A DNA stretch of 64,000 bases from Pseudomonas frederiksbergensis. Lineage in GTDB: Bacteria; Pseudomonadota; Gammaproteobacteria; Pseudomonadales; Pseudomonadaceae. This document shows, piece by piece, positions 34,685 to 43,627 of the stretch. The translations under genes were made by a program, and so were the position numbers. Where the stretch lies: contig NZ_MOBM01000039.1 in assembly GCF_003732275.1 (NCBI RefSeq), positions 737,013-801,012 on the forward strand, read 5' to 3'. Numbering within the stretch: the stretch's first letter is position 1; the number at the start of each line of letters is the position of its first letter. The notes under the pieces are model-generated. The model did no database searches. It was not told the origin of the DNA and worked only from the letters and a program-made list of their open reading frames with translations.

Positions 34685-35983
34685 TCAAAGGTCGTTTTGC
34701 AAATACTTCGCCTGTTTCGGCAGACGCAGGCTGAACAGGAACGCGACCGCCATCATCACCGTCACGTACCAATAGAACGAGTTTTCCATGCCCCCGGCTT
34801 TAAGGCTCAGCGCCACATACTCCGCCGAACCGCCGAAGATGGCATTGGCCACCGCATACGCCAGGCCGACGCCCAAGGCGCGCACCTCTGGCGGGAACAT
34901 TTCGGCTTTCACCAGACCGCTGATCGAGGTGTAGAAACTCACGATCGCCAGCGCCAGGGTAATCAGGACAAAGGCCAGGAACGGACTGCTGACACTTTTC
35001 AGGCTCAACAGGATCGGCACGGTGAACAACGTTCCGAGGGCACCGAACCAAAGCATCGAATTGCGTCGGCCGATCTTGTCGGCGAGCATGCCGAAGAACG
35101 GTTGCATGCACATATATAGGAACAGCGCGCCGGTCATGATGTAGCTCGCGGTCTTGGCGTGCATGCCGGCAGTATTCACCAGGTACTTCTGCATGTACGT
35201 GGTGAAGGTGTAGAAAATCAGCGAACCGCCGGCGGTGTAACCCAGCACGGTGATGAACGCAGCCTTGTGATCGCGGAACAGCGCACGGATGCTGCCGGCG
35301 TCCTTGTTTTCGCGCATTTCCTTGCTGCTGGTTTCCTTGAGCGCACGACGCAGGAACAACGAAATCAACGCAGCGGCCGCACCGACCACGAACGGAATTC
35401 GCCAGCCATAGGCACGCAATTCATCCTCGCTGAGAAACTGCTGCAGGATCACCACCAGCGACACCGCCAGCAACTGCCCGCCGATCAGCGTCACATACTG
35501 GAATGAGGCAAAGAAACCGCGCTGGCCCTTGAGGGCGACTTCGCTCATGTAGGTCGCGGTGGTGCCGTACTCGCCGCCCACCGACAAACCCTGCAGCAAG
35601 CGCGCGAACAACAGCATGATCGGCGCCCAGACCCCGATGCTGTTGTAGGTCGGCAAGCAGGCGATGAGCAACGACCCGAAGCACATCATCAGAATCGAGA
35701 TCATCATCGAATTCTTGCGCCCGTGTTTGTCCGCCACCCGACCGAAGATCCAGCCGCCGATGGGCCGCATCAGAAAGCCGGCAGCGAAGACGCCCGCCGT
35801 GTTCACCAGCTGCACCGTGGGGTTGTCGGAGGGGAAAAACGCCGGGGCGAAATAGATTGCGCAGAAGGCGTAGACGTAAAAGTCGAACCATTCAACCAGG
35901 TTGCCGGACGAGGCGCCGACAATCGCAAAGATCCTTTTGTTGCGTTCTTCACTGGTGTAGAGAGCTGTGAGAGTTGTCATCAT
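34685..35983 (-). CDS. pcaT: MFS (metabolite:H+ symporter) transporter PcaT-like
   Basis: The 432-residue inner-membrane protein of the MHS branch of the major facilitator family has 12 hydrophobic segments. The start region is VGASSGNLVEWFDFYVYAFC, the loop motif GRVADKHGRKNSMMIS follows helix 2, and the central loop carries ALKETSSKEMRE. PcaT of Pseudomonas putida carries beta-ketoadipate and related dicarboxylates. Its place directly before pcaB supports the same role. The start codon could equally be the adjacent ATG 3 nt downstream. Confidence 0.88.
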   Translation of the reverse strand: MMTTLTALYTSEERNKRIFAIVGASSGNLVEWFDFYVYAFCAIYFAPAFFPSDNPTVQLVNTAGVFAAGFLMRPIGGWIFGRVADKHGRKNSMMISILMMCFGSLLIACLPTYNSIGVWAPIMLLFARLLQGLSVGGEYGTTATYMSEVALKGQRGFFASFQYVTLIGGQLLAVSLVVILQQFLSEDELRAYGWRIPFVVGAAAALISLFLRRALKETSSKEMRENKDAGSIRALFRDHKAAFITVLGYTAGGSLIFYTFTTYMQKYLVNTAGMHAKTASYIMTGALFLYMCMQPFFGMLADKIGRRNSMLWFGALGTLFTVPILLSLKSVSSPFLAFVLITLALAIVSFYTSISGLVKAEMFPPEVRALGVGLAYAVANAIFGGSAEYVALSLKAGGMENSFYWYVTVMMAVAFLFSLRLPKQAKYLQNDL

Positions 35984-36073
35984 TCTTCACTCTTTTGGGG
36001 ACCGTGAGAGTCTAGACACATTTAGCAACAGTCCCGTTCCGCAAATGCATAACCTGAGAGCAACGCAATCTCT

Positions 36074-36204
36074 GTGGCGAGGGAGCTTGCTCCCGCTCGG
36101 CTGCGAAGCAGTCGTAAAACCGGTTGGCGCGGTTTGCCTGATACATCCTGTAAGCCGGGTTTGGGTTTGCTTCGCAAGCCAGCGGGAGCAAGCTCCCTCG
36201 CCAC
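36074..36204. repeat. Repeat family B inverted pair, 131 nt
   Basis: Copies at 36074-36097 (plus) and 36181-36204 (minus) separate pcaG from the pcaTBDC block. The pair could attenuate read-through, so pcaT may start from its own promoter in 35984-36073. Confidence 0.9.
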
Positions 36205-36219
36205 AAGAGCAACGATCAC

Positions 36220-36786
36220 TCAATAATCAAAAAACACCGTCTCCGCATCCGTCCCCTGCAAAATCACATTCCACTGATAAACACCCGCAACGTCCTGCTT
36301 CGCCAGCAAGGTGCTGCGGCGTTCAGCCGGCACGCACTCCAGCAACGGATCCGCCACGTTGGCCGGTTCGCCGTCGAAGTAAATCCGCGTCAGCAAGTGC
36401 TTCACCAACCCGCGAGCAAACACCAGCACCACCAAATGCGGCGCCTGGGTCGTGCCTTTCAAGCCTTCCACTGTGCCCGGTTTGATCGTGGTAAAGCGGA
36501 AGCGCCCTTCTGCATCCACCGGCACCCGGCCAAACCCTTCGAAGTTCGGGTCCAGGGGTTTGTCTTGATCGTCTTCGGGGTGATCGTACTTACCGGCGGC
36601 GTTGGCCTGCCACACTTCGAGCATGGCGTCGTTGACGAAGTCGCCATTGCCATCGACGACTTGCCCGGTGATCGCCACGCGCTCGCCGAGGGTCTGTGCA
36701 ACGGTCAGGTCTTCACGGTTCAGCCAGGTCAGGCCGATGTGGTAATACGGCCCGACGGTGTGGGACGTGGTCGCGTTCAGCGTCAT
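36220..36786 (-). CDS. pcaG: Protocatechuate 3,4-dioxygenase alpha subunit PcaG
   Basis: The 188-residue subunit pairs with PcaH to form the non-haem iron dioxygenase that cleaves protocatechuate between its hydroxyls to beta-carboxymuconate. It shows the shared intradiol fold (SHTVGPYYHIGLTW, DAMLEVWQANAAGKYDHPED, FTTIKPGTV) but lacks the two-His iron site of the beta subunit, as expected of the alpha chain. The ATG at 36786 begins 1 bp after the pcaH stop, with GGAG upstream; a longer frame reaching into pcaH is not real. Confidence 0.95.
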   Translation of the reverse strand: MTLNATTSHTVGPYYHIGLTWLNREDLTVAQTLGERVAITGQVVDGNGDFVNDAMLEVWQANAAGKYDHPEDDQDKPLDPNFEGFGRVPVDAEGRFRFTTIKPGTVEGLKGTTQAPHLVVLVFARGLVKHLLTRIYFDGEPANVADPLLECVPAERRSTLLAKQDVAGVYQWNVILQGTDAETVFFDY

Positions 36787-36787
36787 C

Positions 36788-37492
36788 TTATTTCTCCATC
36801 GGCGTGGCTTCGCGGCCGCGCAAGACGATGTCCCAGCGATAACCGAGGGCATAGGAAGGGATGGTTTTTTCCAGGTCGAAACTGGCGATAAGGCGCTCTT
36901 TAGCACTCGTATCAGGCACGCAGTTGTAGATCGGGTCGTAAGCCAGCAACGGATCGCCCGGGAAATACATCTGGGTCACCAGGCGCGTGAGAATACTCGG
37001 TCCGAACAGTGAGAAATGGATATGCGCCGGGCGCCAGGCGTTGTGGTGATTGCCCCACGGATAGGCGCCAGGCTTGATGGTCTGGAACTGATACCAGCCA
37101 TCGGCGTCGGTCACGGTGCGGCCGGTGCCGGTGAAGTTCGGGTCCAGCGGCGCGTCGTGCAGGTCGCGCGCATGGTTGTAGCGACCGGCGGCGTTGGCCT
37201 GCCAGATCTCTACCAAAATGCCCGGCACCGGCAGGCCGTTTTCATCCAGCACACGGCCGTGGATGATGATCCGCTCACCCAGTGGTTCGCCTGAGTGCTG
37301 GGAAGTCAGGTCATTGTCCTGCTCCGCGATGCGCTCGGCGCCAATGATCGGGCCGGTGATTTCCGACAGAGAATGAGGCAAAAACACCAACGGCTTGGAC
37401 GGCGAGCGAAGGTTGGTGGATTGATAAGGAGGGTGCAGGTATTCCGGCTGAGTGCCCGCCTGCGGGCGACGGTAACCAGGTTTGTCAGTCAT
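36788..37492 (-). CDS. pcaH: Protocatechuate 3,4-dioxygenase beta subunit PcaH
   Basis: The 234-residue catalytic subunit holds the Fe(III) site. The Tyr ligands lie in ANAAGRYNHA and IKPGAYPWGN, and the His pair in WRPAHIHFSLFG. It starts with MTDKPGYRRPQAGTQPEYLH, typical of PcaH. GAGGA lies 7 nt before the ATG. It is followed by pcaG with a 1-bp gap and preceded by pcaF with a 52-bp gap, so all of pcaIJFHG may be one transcript. Confidence 0.96.
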   Translation of the reverse strand: MTDKPGYRRPQAGTQPEYLHPPYQSTNLRSPSKPLVFLPHSLSEITGPIIGAERIAEQDNDLTSQHSGEPLGERIIIHGRVLDENGLPVPGILVEIWQANAAGRYNHARDLHDAPLDPNFTGTGRTVTDADGWYQFQTIKPGAYPWGNHHNAWRPAHIHFSLFGPSILTRLVTQMYFPGDPLLAYDPIYNCVPDTSAKERLIASFDLEKTIPSYALGYRWDIVLRGREATPMEK

Positions 37493-37544
37493 TGCGCTTT
37501 CCTCAGTTCTTATTAGTCGACGCTTTTAATTCACAGCCAGCGTG

Positions 37545-38747
37545 TCAGACCCGTTCGATCGCCAAGGCCAGACCTTGGCCGACACCGACGCACATGGTCG
37601 CCAGGCCTTTCTTGCCGCCGGTCTTTTCCAGTTGATGCAACGCGGTCAGTACCAAACGAGCACCGCTCATGCCCAGCGGATGGCCCAAGGCAATGGCGCC
37701 ACCGTTCGGGTTGACCTGGGCCGCATCATCCGCCAACCCCAGTTCACGCAGCACGGCCAAGCCCTGGCTGGCGAAGGCTTCGTTGAGTTCAATCACGTCG
37801 AAATCGCTGACCGCCAGGCCCAGGCGTTCAGTCAATTTGCGCACCGCTGGCACCGGGCCGATACCCATCACCCTCGGTGCGACACCGGCACTCGACATAC
37901 CCAACACACGAGCGCGGGCGGTCAGGCCATGTTTCTTCACCGCGTCGCCGGAGGCCAGAATCAACGCCGCCGCACCGTCGTTCACGCCGGAAGCGTTGCC
38001 GGCGGTAACGGTTTTATCCGGACCATTGACCGGTTTGAGTTTGGCCAGGGTTTCCAGTGTCGTGTCAGCGCGGGGATGCTCGTCTTGTGTAACGACGCTT
38101 TCACCCTTCTTGTGGGCAATGCGCACTTCGACGATTTCTTCGGCGAAAAATCCTGCGGCTTGCGCGGCCGCTGTGCGTTGCTGACTGCGCAGGGCGAAAG
38201 CATCCTGATCGGCGCGGGAAACCTGGTAATCGTCGGCCACGTTATCGGCGGTCTGCGGCATCGCGTCCACGCCGTACTGGGCTTTCATCAACGGGTTGAT
38301 AAAACGCCAGCCGATGGTGGTGTCTTCCAGTTTCATGTTGCGCGAGAACGCCGCATCGGCCTTGCCCATCACGAACGGTGCGCGAGACATCGACTCGACG
38401 CCGCCGGCAATCGCCAACTCCATCTCGCCACTGGCGATGGCCCGGAACGCAGTGCCGATCGCATCCATGCCCGAAGCGCAAAGACGATTGAGGGTAACCC
38501 CGGGAATGGTTTCCGGCAGGCCCGCCAGCAGCAATGCCATGCGTGCCACGTTGCGGTTGTCTTCGCCGGCCTGGTTGGCGCAACCGAGGAACACCTCGTC
38601 CACCGCGTTCCAGTCCACCGAGGGGTTGCGCGCCATCAGCGCCTTGATCGGCACGGCGGCCAGGTCATCGGCGCGAACTGCCGACAGGCCGCCGCCGAAA
38701 CGGCCGATGGGGGTGCGAATGGCGTCACAGATATAAACGTCACGCAT
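37545..38747 (-). CDS. pcaF: 3-oxoadipyl-CoA thiolase PcaF
   Basis: The 400-residue thiolase splits beta-ketoadipyl-CoA into succinyl-CoA and acetyl-CoA, the last step of the pathway. The acyl-accepting Cys is residue 90 in NRLCASGMDAI. The His is in GGAIALGHPLGMSGARL and the second Cys in CVGVGQGLALAIE. The start MRDVYICDAIRTPIGRFGG is diagnostic. Its ATG shares one base with the pcaJ stop (TGATG), so translation is coupled. Confidence 0.96.
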   Translation of the reverse strand: MRDVYICDAIRTPIGRFGGGLSAVRADDLAAVPIKALMARNPSVDWNAVDEVFLGCANQAGEDNRNVARMALLLAGLPETIPGVTLNRLCASGMDAIGTAFRAIASGEMELAIAGGVESMSRAPFVMGKADAAFSRNMKLEDTTIGWRFINPLMKAQYGVDAMPQTADNVADDYQVSRADQDAFALRSQQRTAAAQAAGFFAEEIVEVRIAHKKGESVVTQDEHPRADTTLETLAKLKPVNGPDKTVTAGNASGVNDGAAALILASGDAVKKHGLTARARVLGMSSAGVAPRVMGIGPVPAVRKLTERLGLAVSDFDVIELNEAFASQGLAVLRELGLADDAAQVNPNGGAIALGHPLGMSGARLVLTALHQLEKTGGKKGLATMCVGVGQGLALAIERV

Positions 38748-39526
38748 CAGGCTTCTCCGGGTGCTTGGCCGTGGGCCGCAGCGGTGCGGGCTTCCAGACC
38801 GCGCAGCGCGGTCAGCTCGACATCGGTTGGCTCGGCGGTGTTTTCCACCTGATCGGCAAAACGAATCGCCCAACCGGTGGCGGCAATCACTTGCTCGCGA
38901 GTCACGCCTGGGTGCAGCGCAGTCACCACGAATTCATGAGTATCCGCTTCGGGTTCCATGATGCACAGGTCGGTAATAATGCCGACAGGACCGGCGCCCG
39001 GCAGGCCGAGACGCTTGCGTGAGTCCCCGCCCTCGCCATGGCCTACCGAGGTGATGAAGTCGAGTTTGTCGACAAAGGAGCGCGCCGACTGCTTGAGAAT
39101 GATCAGCACGCTCTTGGCGGAGCCGGCGATCTCCGGCGCGCCACCGGCACCCGGCAGGCGAACTTTCGGCTGATGGTAGTCACCCACCACCGTGGTGTTG
39201 ATGTTACCGAAGCGGTCGACTTGCGCGGCGCCGAGAAAACCGACGTCGATGCGCCCGCCCTGCAACCAGTAGCGAAAAATCTCACCGGTCGGGACGACAG
39301 TGTCGGCGGTTTCCGCCAGTTCACCGTCACCGATCGACAGCGGCAATACGCTCGGCTTGGCACCGATCGGACCCGATTCATAGATCAGGACTACATCTGG
39401 CGAGGAAGTCAGACGCGCCAGGTTGGCGGCTTTCGACGGCAGGCCGATGCCGACGAAGCATACCGAACCGTTTTTCAGACGGCGGGCGGCGGCAACGGTC
39501 ATCATTTCATTGGTGGTGTAAGTCAT
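38747..39526 (-). CDS. pcaJ: 3-oxoadipate CoA-transferase subunit B (PcaJ/CatJ type)
   Basis: The 259-residue subunit carries the catalytic Glu (residue 50) in VLIYESGPIGAKP. With PcaI it transfers CoA from succinyl-CoA to beta-ketoadipate. At about 260 residues it is longer than the 213-residue PcaJ of Pseudomonas putida and resembles the CatJ/GctB type. The C-terminal region includes LCIMEPEADTHEFVVTALHP. Its start overlaps the pcaI stop (TAATG). Placement between pcaI and pcaF fixes its pathway role. Confidence 0.92.
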   Translation of the reverse strand: MTYTTNEMMTVAAARRLKNGSVCFVGIGLPSKAANLARLTSSPDVVLIYESGPIGAKPSVLPLSIGDGELAETADTVVPTGEIFRYWLQGGRIDVGFLGAAQVDRFGNINTTVVGDYHQPKVRLPGAGGAPEIAGSAKSVLIILKQSARSFVDKLDFITSVGHGEGGDSRKRLGLPGAGPVGIITDLCIMEPEADTHEFVVTALHPGVTREQVIAATGWAIRFADQVENTAEPTDVELTALRGLEARTAAAHGQAPGEA

Positions 39527-40383
39527 TACTTGGCCTCCGAAGCAGCGGCCAGCTTGGCCTGGAACTCGCTGAAGTCAGCGCAACCGTGGATGTACTCGTT
39601 GATCCACGCGGTGAAGGTTTCACGGTCGCGGGCAATCGGGTCCCAGGCTTGATAGAAGCGGTTGTCGCGCTCGGTGTAACCGTGGGCGTAGGACGGATGC
39701 GCGCCACCCGGTACATGGCAGACCGCGCTCAAGGCCCAGGTCGGCAGCACGCAAGCGTTCATCGGTGCATTGAGGTCGTCGACAATTTCTTCAACAGTGA
39801 CAATGCAGCGCTTGGCGGCCAGCGCCGCTTCTTTCTGCACGCCGAGAATGCCCCAGAGCAGCACGTTGCCTTTGCGGTCGGCTTTCTGCGCGTGAATCAC
39901 GGTGATGTCCGGGCGCACCGACGGCACCGCCGCCAACACTTCGCCGGTGAACGGGCACGTGACGGTTTTGATCAGCGGGTTGACCTTTGGCAGGTCGGAG
40001 CCAGCGTAGGCACGCAACACAGCAAACGGTAAGCCCGAAGCGCCCGCGACGTAGGCATTGGCCAGGTCGGCGTGGCTGTGTTCTTCGATTTCCAGCGCAT
40101 GCGGCCACTGCCTTTCGACCGCGTCACGCAGACGGTGCAGCGAGCCCACGCCCGGGTTACCGCCCCAGGAGAAAATCAGCTTGCGAGCACAACCGGCACC
40201 GATCAACTGGTCGTAGATCAAGTCAGGCGTCATCCGCACCAGGGTCAGATCTTTCTTGCCCTGACGGATGATTTCGTGACCCGCCGCCGTAGGAATCAGG
40301 TGAGTAAAGCCTTCGAGCGCGACGGTATCGCCGTCGTTGACGAACTGCTTTACCGCGTCATGCAGCGAAAGGATTTCAGCCAT
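39526..40383 (-). CDS. pcaI: 3-oxoadipate CoA-transferase subunit A (PcaI/CatI type)
   Basis: The 285-residue alpha subunit opens MAEILSLHDAVKQFVNDGDT and has the glycine-rich CoA-binding region TVALEGFTHLIPTAAGHEII and LIFSWGGNPGVGSLHRLRDA. It is longer than the 231-residue PcaI of Pseudomonas putida and resembles the CatI/GctA type. It is first in the pcaIJFHG block, with CGGGAG 9 nt before the ATG and a PcaR-type operator 105-134 bp upstream. Confidence 0.92.
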   Translation of the reverse strand: MAEILSLHDAVKQFVNDGDTVALEGFTHLIPTAAGHEIIRQGKKDLTLVRMTPDLIYDQLIGAGCARKLIFSWGGNPGVGSLHRLRDAVERQWPHALEIEEHSHADLANAYVAGASGLPFAVLRAYAGSDLPKVNPLIKTVTCPFTGEVLAAVPSVRPDITVIHAQKADRKGNVLLWGILGVQKEAALAAKRCIVTVEEIVDDLNAPMNACVLPTWALSAVCHVPGGAHPSYAHGYTERDNRFYQAWDPIARDRETFTAWINEYIHGCADFSEFQAKLAAASEAK

Positions 40384-40487
40384 GGGGCAGGCTCCCGTTT
40401 TGTTATGAACCGACAGTGGTAGAAAAAGGCGCGAGGTTCAGCGCCGGAATGACTGAAGAGTAAGCCCCTGAAAAACGCCAAACAATC

Positions 40488-40518
40488 CGATAATCGACTG
40501 AGTGTTCGTTTATCGAAC
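40488..40518. promoter_or_regulatory. PcaR-type operator upstream of pcaI
   Basis: CGATAATCGA (40488-40497) and CGTTTATCGA (40507-40516) form an inverted arrangement whose CGATAA-to-TTATCG span is 28 nt. On the minus strand the second arm reads GTTCGATAAACGAAC (40504-40518), a palindromic 15-mer akin to the PcaR box. Confidence 0.72.
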
Positions 40519-40551
40519 AGATTGTTGTCTGGCTATCGTTCTCTGTCGCCT

Positions 40552-40631
40552 GCAAAAGATCGCAGCCTTCGGCAGCTCCTACGGGTGTTCACTTTCCTCT
40601 GTAGGAGCTGCCGAAGGCTGCGATCTTTTGC
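40552..40631. repeat. Repeat family C inverted pair
   Basis: Copies at 40552-40582 (minus) and 40601-40631 (plus), next to the pcaK 3' end at 40653. Confidence 0.85.
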
Positions 40632-40652
40632 TACACCACTGTCTCAGCCGGA

Positions 40653-41999
40653 TCAGGTCGCATCCGCATGACTGACCATGCCCTTGATCACCACTGCCGT
40701 GGTCGCCAATGCGGCCGGGATCACCAGCGCCGTCAGTACCTGTTCGAAATTCCAGCCCAGGCCCAGCAAGGTTGCCCCCATCCACGCACCGAGGATCGCG
40801 CCGAAGCGACCAATCCCGAGCATCCACGACACACCGGTCGCCCGCCCTTGAGTCGGGTAAAACCGCGCCGCCAAAGACGGCATCGCCGATTGCGCACCGT
40901 TGACGCACATCCCGGCCACCAGCACCAGGGTTGCCAGCAATGTAATGTTGCCCAGGCTCTGCCCTACCGCGTAGGCAAACACCCCGGCGAATAAGTAGAA
41001 AATGCCGATGACCTTGTGCGGATTGAACCGGTCCATTGCCCAGCCCACACCCACTGCGCTCAACACCCCACCAAACTGGAACAGCGCACCGATGAACGCC
41101 GCCTGTTCCATGCTCGCGCCGCTGTCGCGCATCAGCGTCGGCAACCAACTGGTCAGCAGGTAAACGATCACCAGGCCCATGAAGTACGTCAGCCACAGCA
41201 ACAACGTACCGGTGCTGTACGTGCCGGAGAAAATCACCGCAAACACATTGCGCGCCTTCACGGTTTTCTGTTCCGGCACGCTGAAGCTCGAAGCCTGAGC
41301 CACCACCGTCGGGTCGATCGGCGCCAAGGCCTTGCGCACTTTGTCCGTGCCACGGTTGCGCACCACCAGATAGCGTGCCGATTCCGGCAACCAGAACAGC
41401 AAAACGACGACGAGGATCAACGGCAGAATCCCGCCGATCATCAACAGGCTGTGCCAGCCGAAGGCCGGGATCAGTTTGGCCGAGATGAACCCGCCACCGG
41501 CCATGCCAAGGTTGAAGCCACAGAACATGCTGGTCACCAACAGGGATTTCTTGCGCTCCGGGGTGTATTCGGACAGCAGCGTGGTGGCGTTCGGCATGCC
41601 GGCGCCCAGGCCCAGGCCGGTAAGGAAACGCAGTACCAGCAACTGATCGACGTTGGTGCTGTAGGCCGACACCAGGCTGAAAGCGCCGAATAACAAAACC
41701 GCGCCCACCAGTACGACTTTTCGCCCAAAGCGGTCAGCCAACGGACCGGAACCCAAAGCGCCGAAGACCATGCCGATCAACGCCGCGCTCATCACCGGGC
41801 CGAGACTGGCGCGATCGATGCCCCAGTCCTGGGACAGTGCCGGCGCAATAAAACCCATGGCCGCGGTGTCGAGGCCATCAAGGAAAACAATCAGGAAACA
41901 TAGAATCACCACCCGCCATTGGTAGCGCGAAATGGGTTGAGCGTTGATGAAGGACTGCACGTCGAGGCAGTTTCCTACAGCAGACTGAGGCTGGTTCAT
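40653..41999 (-). CDS. pcaK: 4-hydroxybenzoate/protocatechuate transporter PcaK
   Basis: The 448-residue MFS symporter of the aromatic acid:H+ family has 12 hydrophobic segments. The diagnostic first-helix motif is in LIVFLDGLDTAAMGFIAPAL, where the charged DGLD matters for uptake in the known PcaK. The loop motif GPLADRFGRKVVLVG follows helix 2. The ATG at 41999 yields MNQPQSAVGNCLDVQSFINA, typical of PcaK; a longer frame is not supported. It lies between pcaR and pcaI with its own operator. Confidence 0.9.
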   Translation of the reverse strand: MNQPQSAVGNCLDVQSFINAQPISRYQWRVVILCFLIVFLDGLDTAAMGFIAPALSQDWGIDRASLGPVMSAALIGMVFGALGSGPLADRFGRKVVLVGAVLLFGAFSLVSAYSTNVDQLLVLRFLTGLGLGAGMPNATTLLSEYTPERKKSLLVTSMFCGFNLGMAGGGFISAKLIPAFGWHSLLMIGGILPLILVVVLLFWLPESARYLVVRNRGTDKVRKALAPIDPTVVAQASSFSVPEQKTVKARNVFAVIFSGTYSTGTLLLWLTYFMGLVIVYLLTSWLPTLMRDSGASMEQAAFIGALFQFGGVLSAVGVGWAMDRFNPHKVIGIFYLFAGVFAYAVGQSLGNITLLATLVLVAGMCVNGAQSAMPSLAARFYPTQGRATGVSWMLGIGRFGAILGAWMGATLLGLGWNFEQVLTALVIPAALATTAVVIKGMVSHADAT

Positions 42000-42250
42000 T
42001 ATTTTTATTCCACGCAAAGAACGCTGTCGAACAGGTGCCAACCAGGGCTGACGCTGTCACAGGAAAGGAGGTCGGGATCAGGCGATTCGGTTTCGGCAGC
42101 TAAACCGGAGGGAACAGCGACAGTCGGGAAACGTGCGCATGACGATGCCTCTTCTCATTATTATTGGGGCGTGATCCGGCGGCTGACTGAAGGTCAACAG
42201 AGCCGGATGACGCTGCCGCGACATTAATGATCCAAGGGAAAGAGCGTCAA

Positions 42251-42283
42251 TTCGATAAACGCGACTCTGTGCGTTTATCGAAC
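42251..42283. promoter_or_regulatory. PcaR-type operator upstream of pcaK
   Basis: TTCGATAAACGC (42251-42262) and GCGTTTATCGAA (42271-42282) are a perfect 12-bp inverted repeat with an 8-nt spacer. Minus-strand reading of 42269-42283 is GTTCGATAAACGCAC. It lies between the pcaR stop and pcaK; the rest of the 287-bp gap shows no gene. Confidence 0.75.
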
Positions 42284-42286
42284 AGC

Positions 42287-43129
42287 TTAGGCAAAGAGTT
42301 GCGCGCTCAGATCACGACTGGCGCTTAGCAGACCGGGCAGGAAACGCTGTTCCAGCTCGCTGCGACTGACCCGGCCGGCGTGGGTGCTGACGTTTAACGC
42401 CGCTACTACTTGGCCAGAAGCGTCGTACACCGGAACGGCAATCGAGCGCAGGCCCTGCTCCAGTTCCTGATCGACGATGCACCAGCCCTGTTGCCGTACC
42501 TCTTGCAGGCATTCGAGCAATGCCTCGGGGGTATGCAAGGTGCGACTGGTCTTGGCTTGCAGCTCTGCATGGTCGAGGTATTCGCGCAGCGATGTGTCGT
42601 CCAGCGCGGCGAGAAGAATCCTGCCCATGGACGTGCAATAGGCCGGCAGTCGCCCGCCCACCGAGAGGTCGACGGAAATCAGCCGCTGGGTGGTCGCCGA
42701 ACGCGCAATGTACAAAATGTCATCGCCTTCCAGCGTGGCCATGTTGCAAGCCTCATGCAGTTGCTCGCTCATGCGGTCCAGATATGGCTGGGCAGAAACC
42801 GCCAATGGCGTCGACGACAAATAGGCATGGCCCAGAGTCAGTACTTTGGGCAGCAGCGAATAGGTACGCCCGTCGGTGGTGGCGTAGCCGAGCTTGATCA
42901 GCGTATGCAGGCAACGTCGCACTGCGGCGCGGGGAATTTCCGTGCGATGGCTGATTTGCGCAATGGTCAGGTGCCGCTTGCGCTCCTGGAACGCTTGCAC
43001 CACCGCCAGACCACGGGCCAAGGAGGTCATGAAATCCGGGTCACCGGTCAGGGCCTGGATTCGCTTGGCGGGCGAGGCAACGATCGGCGGTGCCACTGAA
43101 GCGAAGGAATTGCGCATTTGATCGTTCAT
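42287..43129 (-). CDS. pcaR: IclR-family pca regulator PcaR
   Basis: The 280-residue regulator has the N-terminal winged helix (MTSLARGLAVVQAFQERKRH, then ISHRTEIPRAAVRRCLHTLI) and the IclR effector domain (VGGRLPAYCTSMGRILLAAL, QGWCIVDQELEQGLRSIAVP). It closely resembles PcaR of Pseudomonas putida, which activates pca genes in response to beta-ketoadipate. The start at 43129 gives MNDQMRNSFASVAPP; an ATG 12 nt further in is possible. Its promoter region has its own box, which suggests autoregulation. Confidence 0.92.
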   Translation of the reverse strand: MNDQMRNSFASVAPPIVASPAKRIQALTGDPDFMTSLARGLAVVQAFQERKRHLTIAQISHRTEIPRAAVRRCLHTLIKLGYATTDGRTYSLLPKVLTLGHAYLSSTPLAVSAQPYLDRMSEQLHEACNMATLEGDDILYIARSATTQRLISVDLSVGGRLPAYCTSMGRILLAALDDTSLREYLDHAELQAKTSRTLHTPEALLECLQEVRQQGWCIVDQELEQGLRSIAVPVYDASGQVVAALNVSTHAGRVSRSELEQRFLPGLLSASRDLSAQLFA

Positions 43130-43208
43130 ATCGGTTGTTTCCCACACGGATCAGCGACTATTACAAGCGGCTCCCGGTCTGACACACAAGCCACCGGCCA
43201 CCAAGATT

Positions 43209-43240
43209 GGGCGATTATCGAACCGCAGGCCGATAATCGC
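43209..43240. promoter_or_regulatory. PcaR-type operator upstream of pcaR
   Basis: GCGATTATCG (43211-43220) and CGATAATCGC (43231-43240) are perfect 10-bp arms around a 10-nt spacer. The minus-strand 15-mer at 43209-43223 is GTTCGATAATCGCCC. The core CGAT-to-ATCG span is 28 nt, as at pcaI and pcaK. Confidence 0.7.
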
Positions 43241-43627
43241 AATCGATGGTTGCTTATGGTGAGTCATGCTGCTTTCACTCCTCATGCAATACGATTGTTA
43301 TTTTCGGTCACGATTTAAAGAAGCACCTGTGTACTAATTCGTCCGGCTTAATGACGCCAGAAAGTCATCGCTGTAACTGGCATCACAGCACCGTAGTTAC
43401 CGGTAAAAGTTTGCGAGTAACAAAACAATCACACACGAGGAACTACTTTTAACTCTCAAGAGATAGTGTTCTTCGGATCGACCGCTATAATACATCTCAG
43501 TGGCGACCGGTTTTTTACGTGCCGATTCCGCCAACCGGCAGCGCAATATCCATTGCCGCTGTCCGCAGCAAGCGCCTGACGCTCATTTCATATGCACCGC
43601 CAACGCGCTCGCTGAAACAGGAGACTG
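43241..43627. other. Intergenic region without a recognised gene
   Basis: About 390 bp between the pcaR operator and a possible small gene. It holds a TATAAT hexamer at 43486-43491 that could be a plus-strand -10 element; I find no convincing -35 partner. Several short frames are present but none has both a ribosome site and protein-like composition. Confidence 0.4.
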
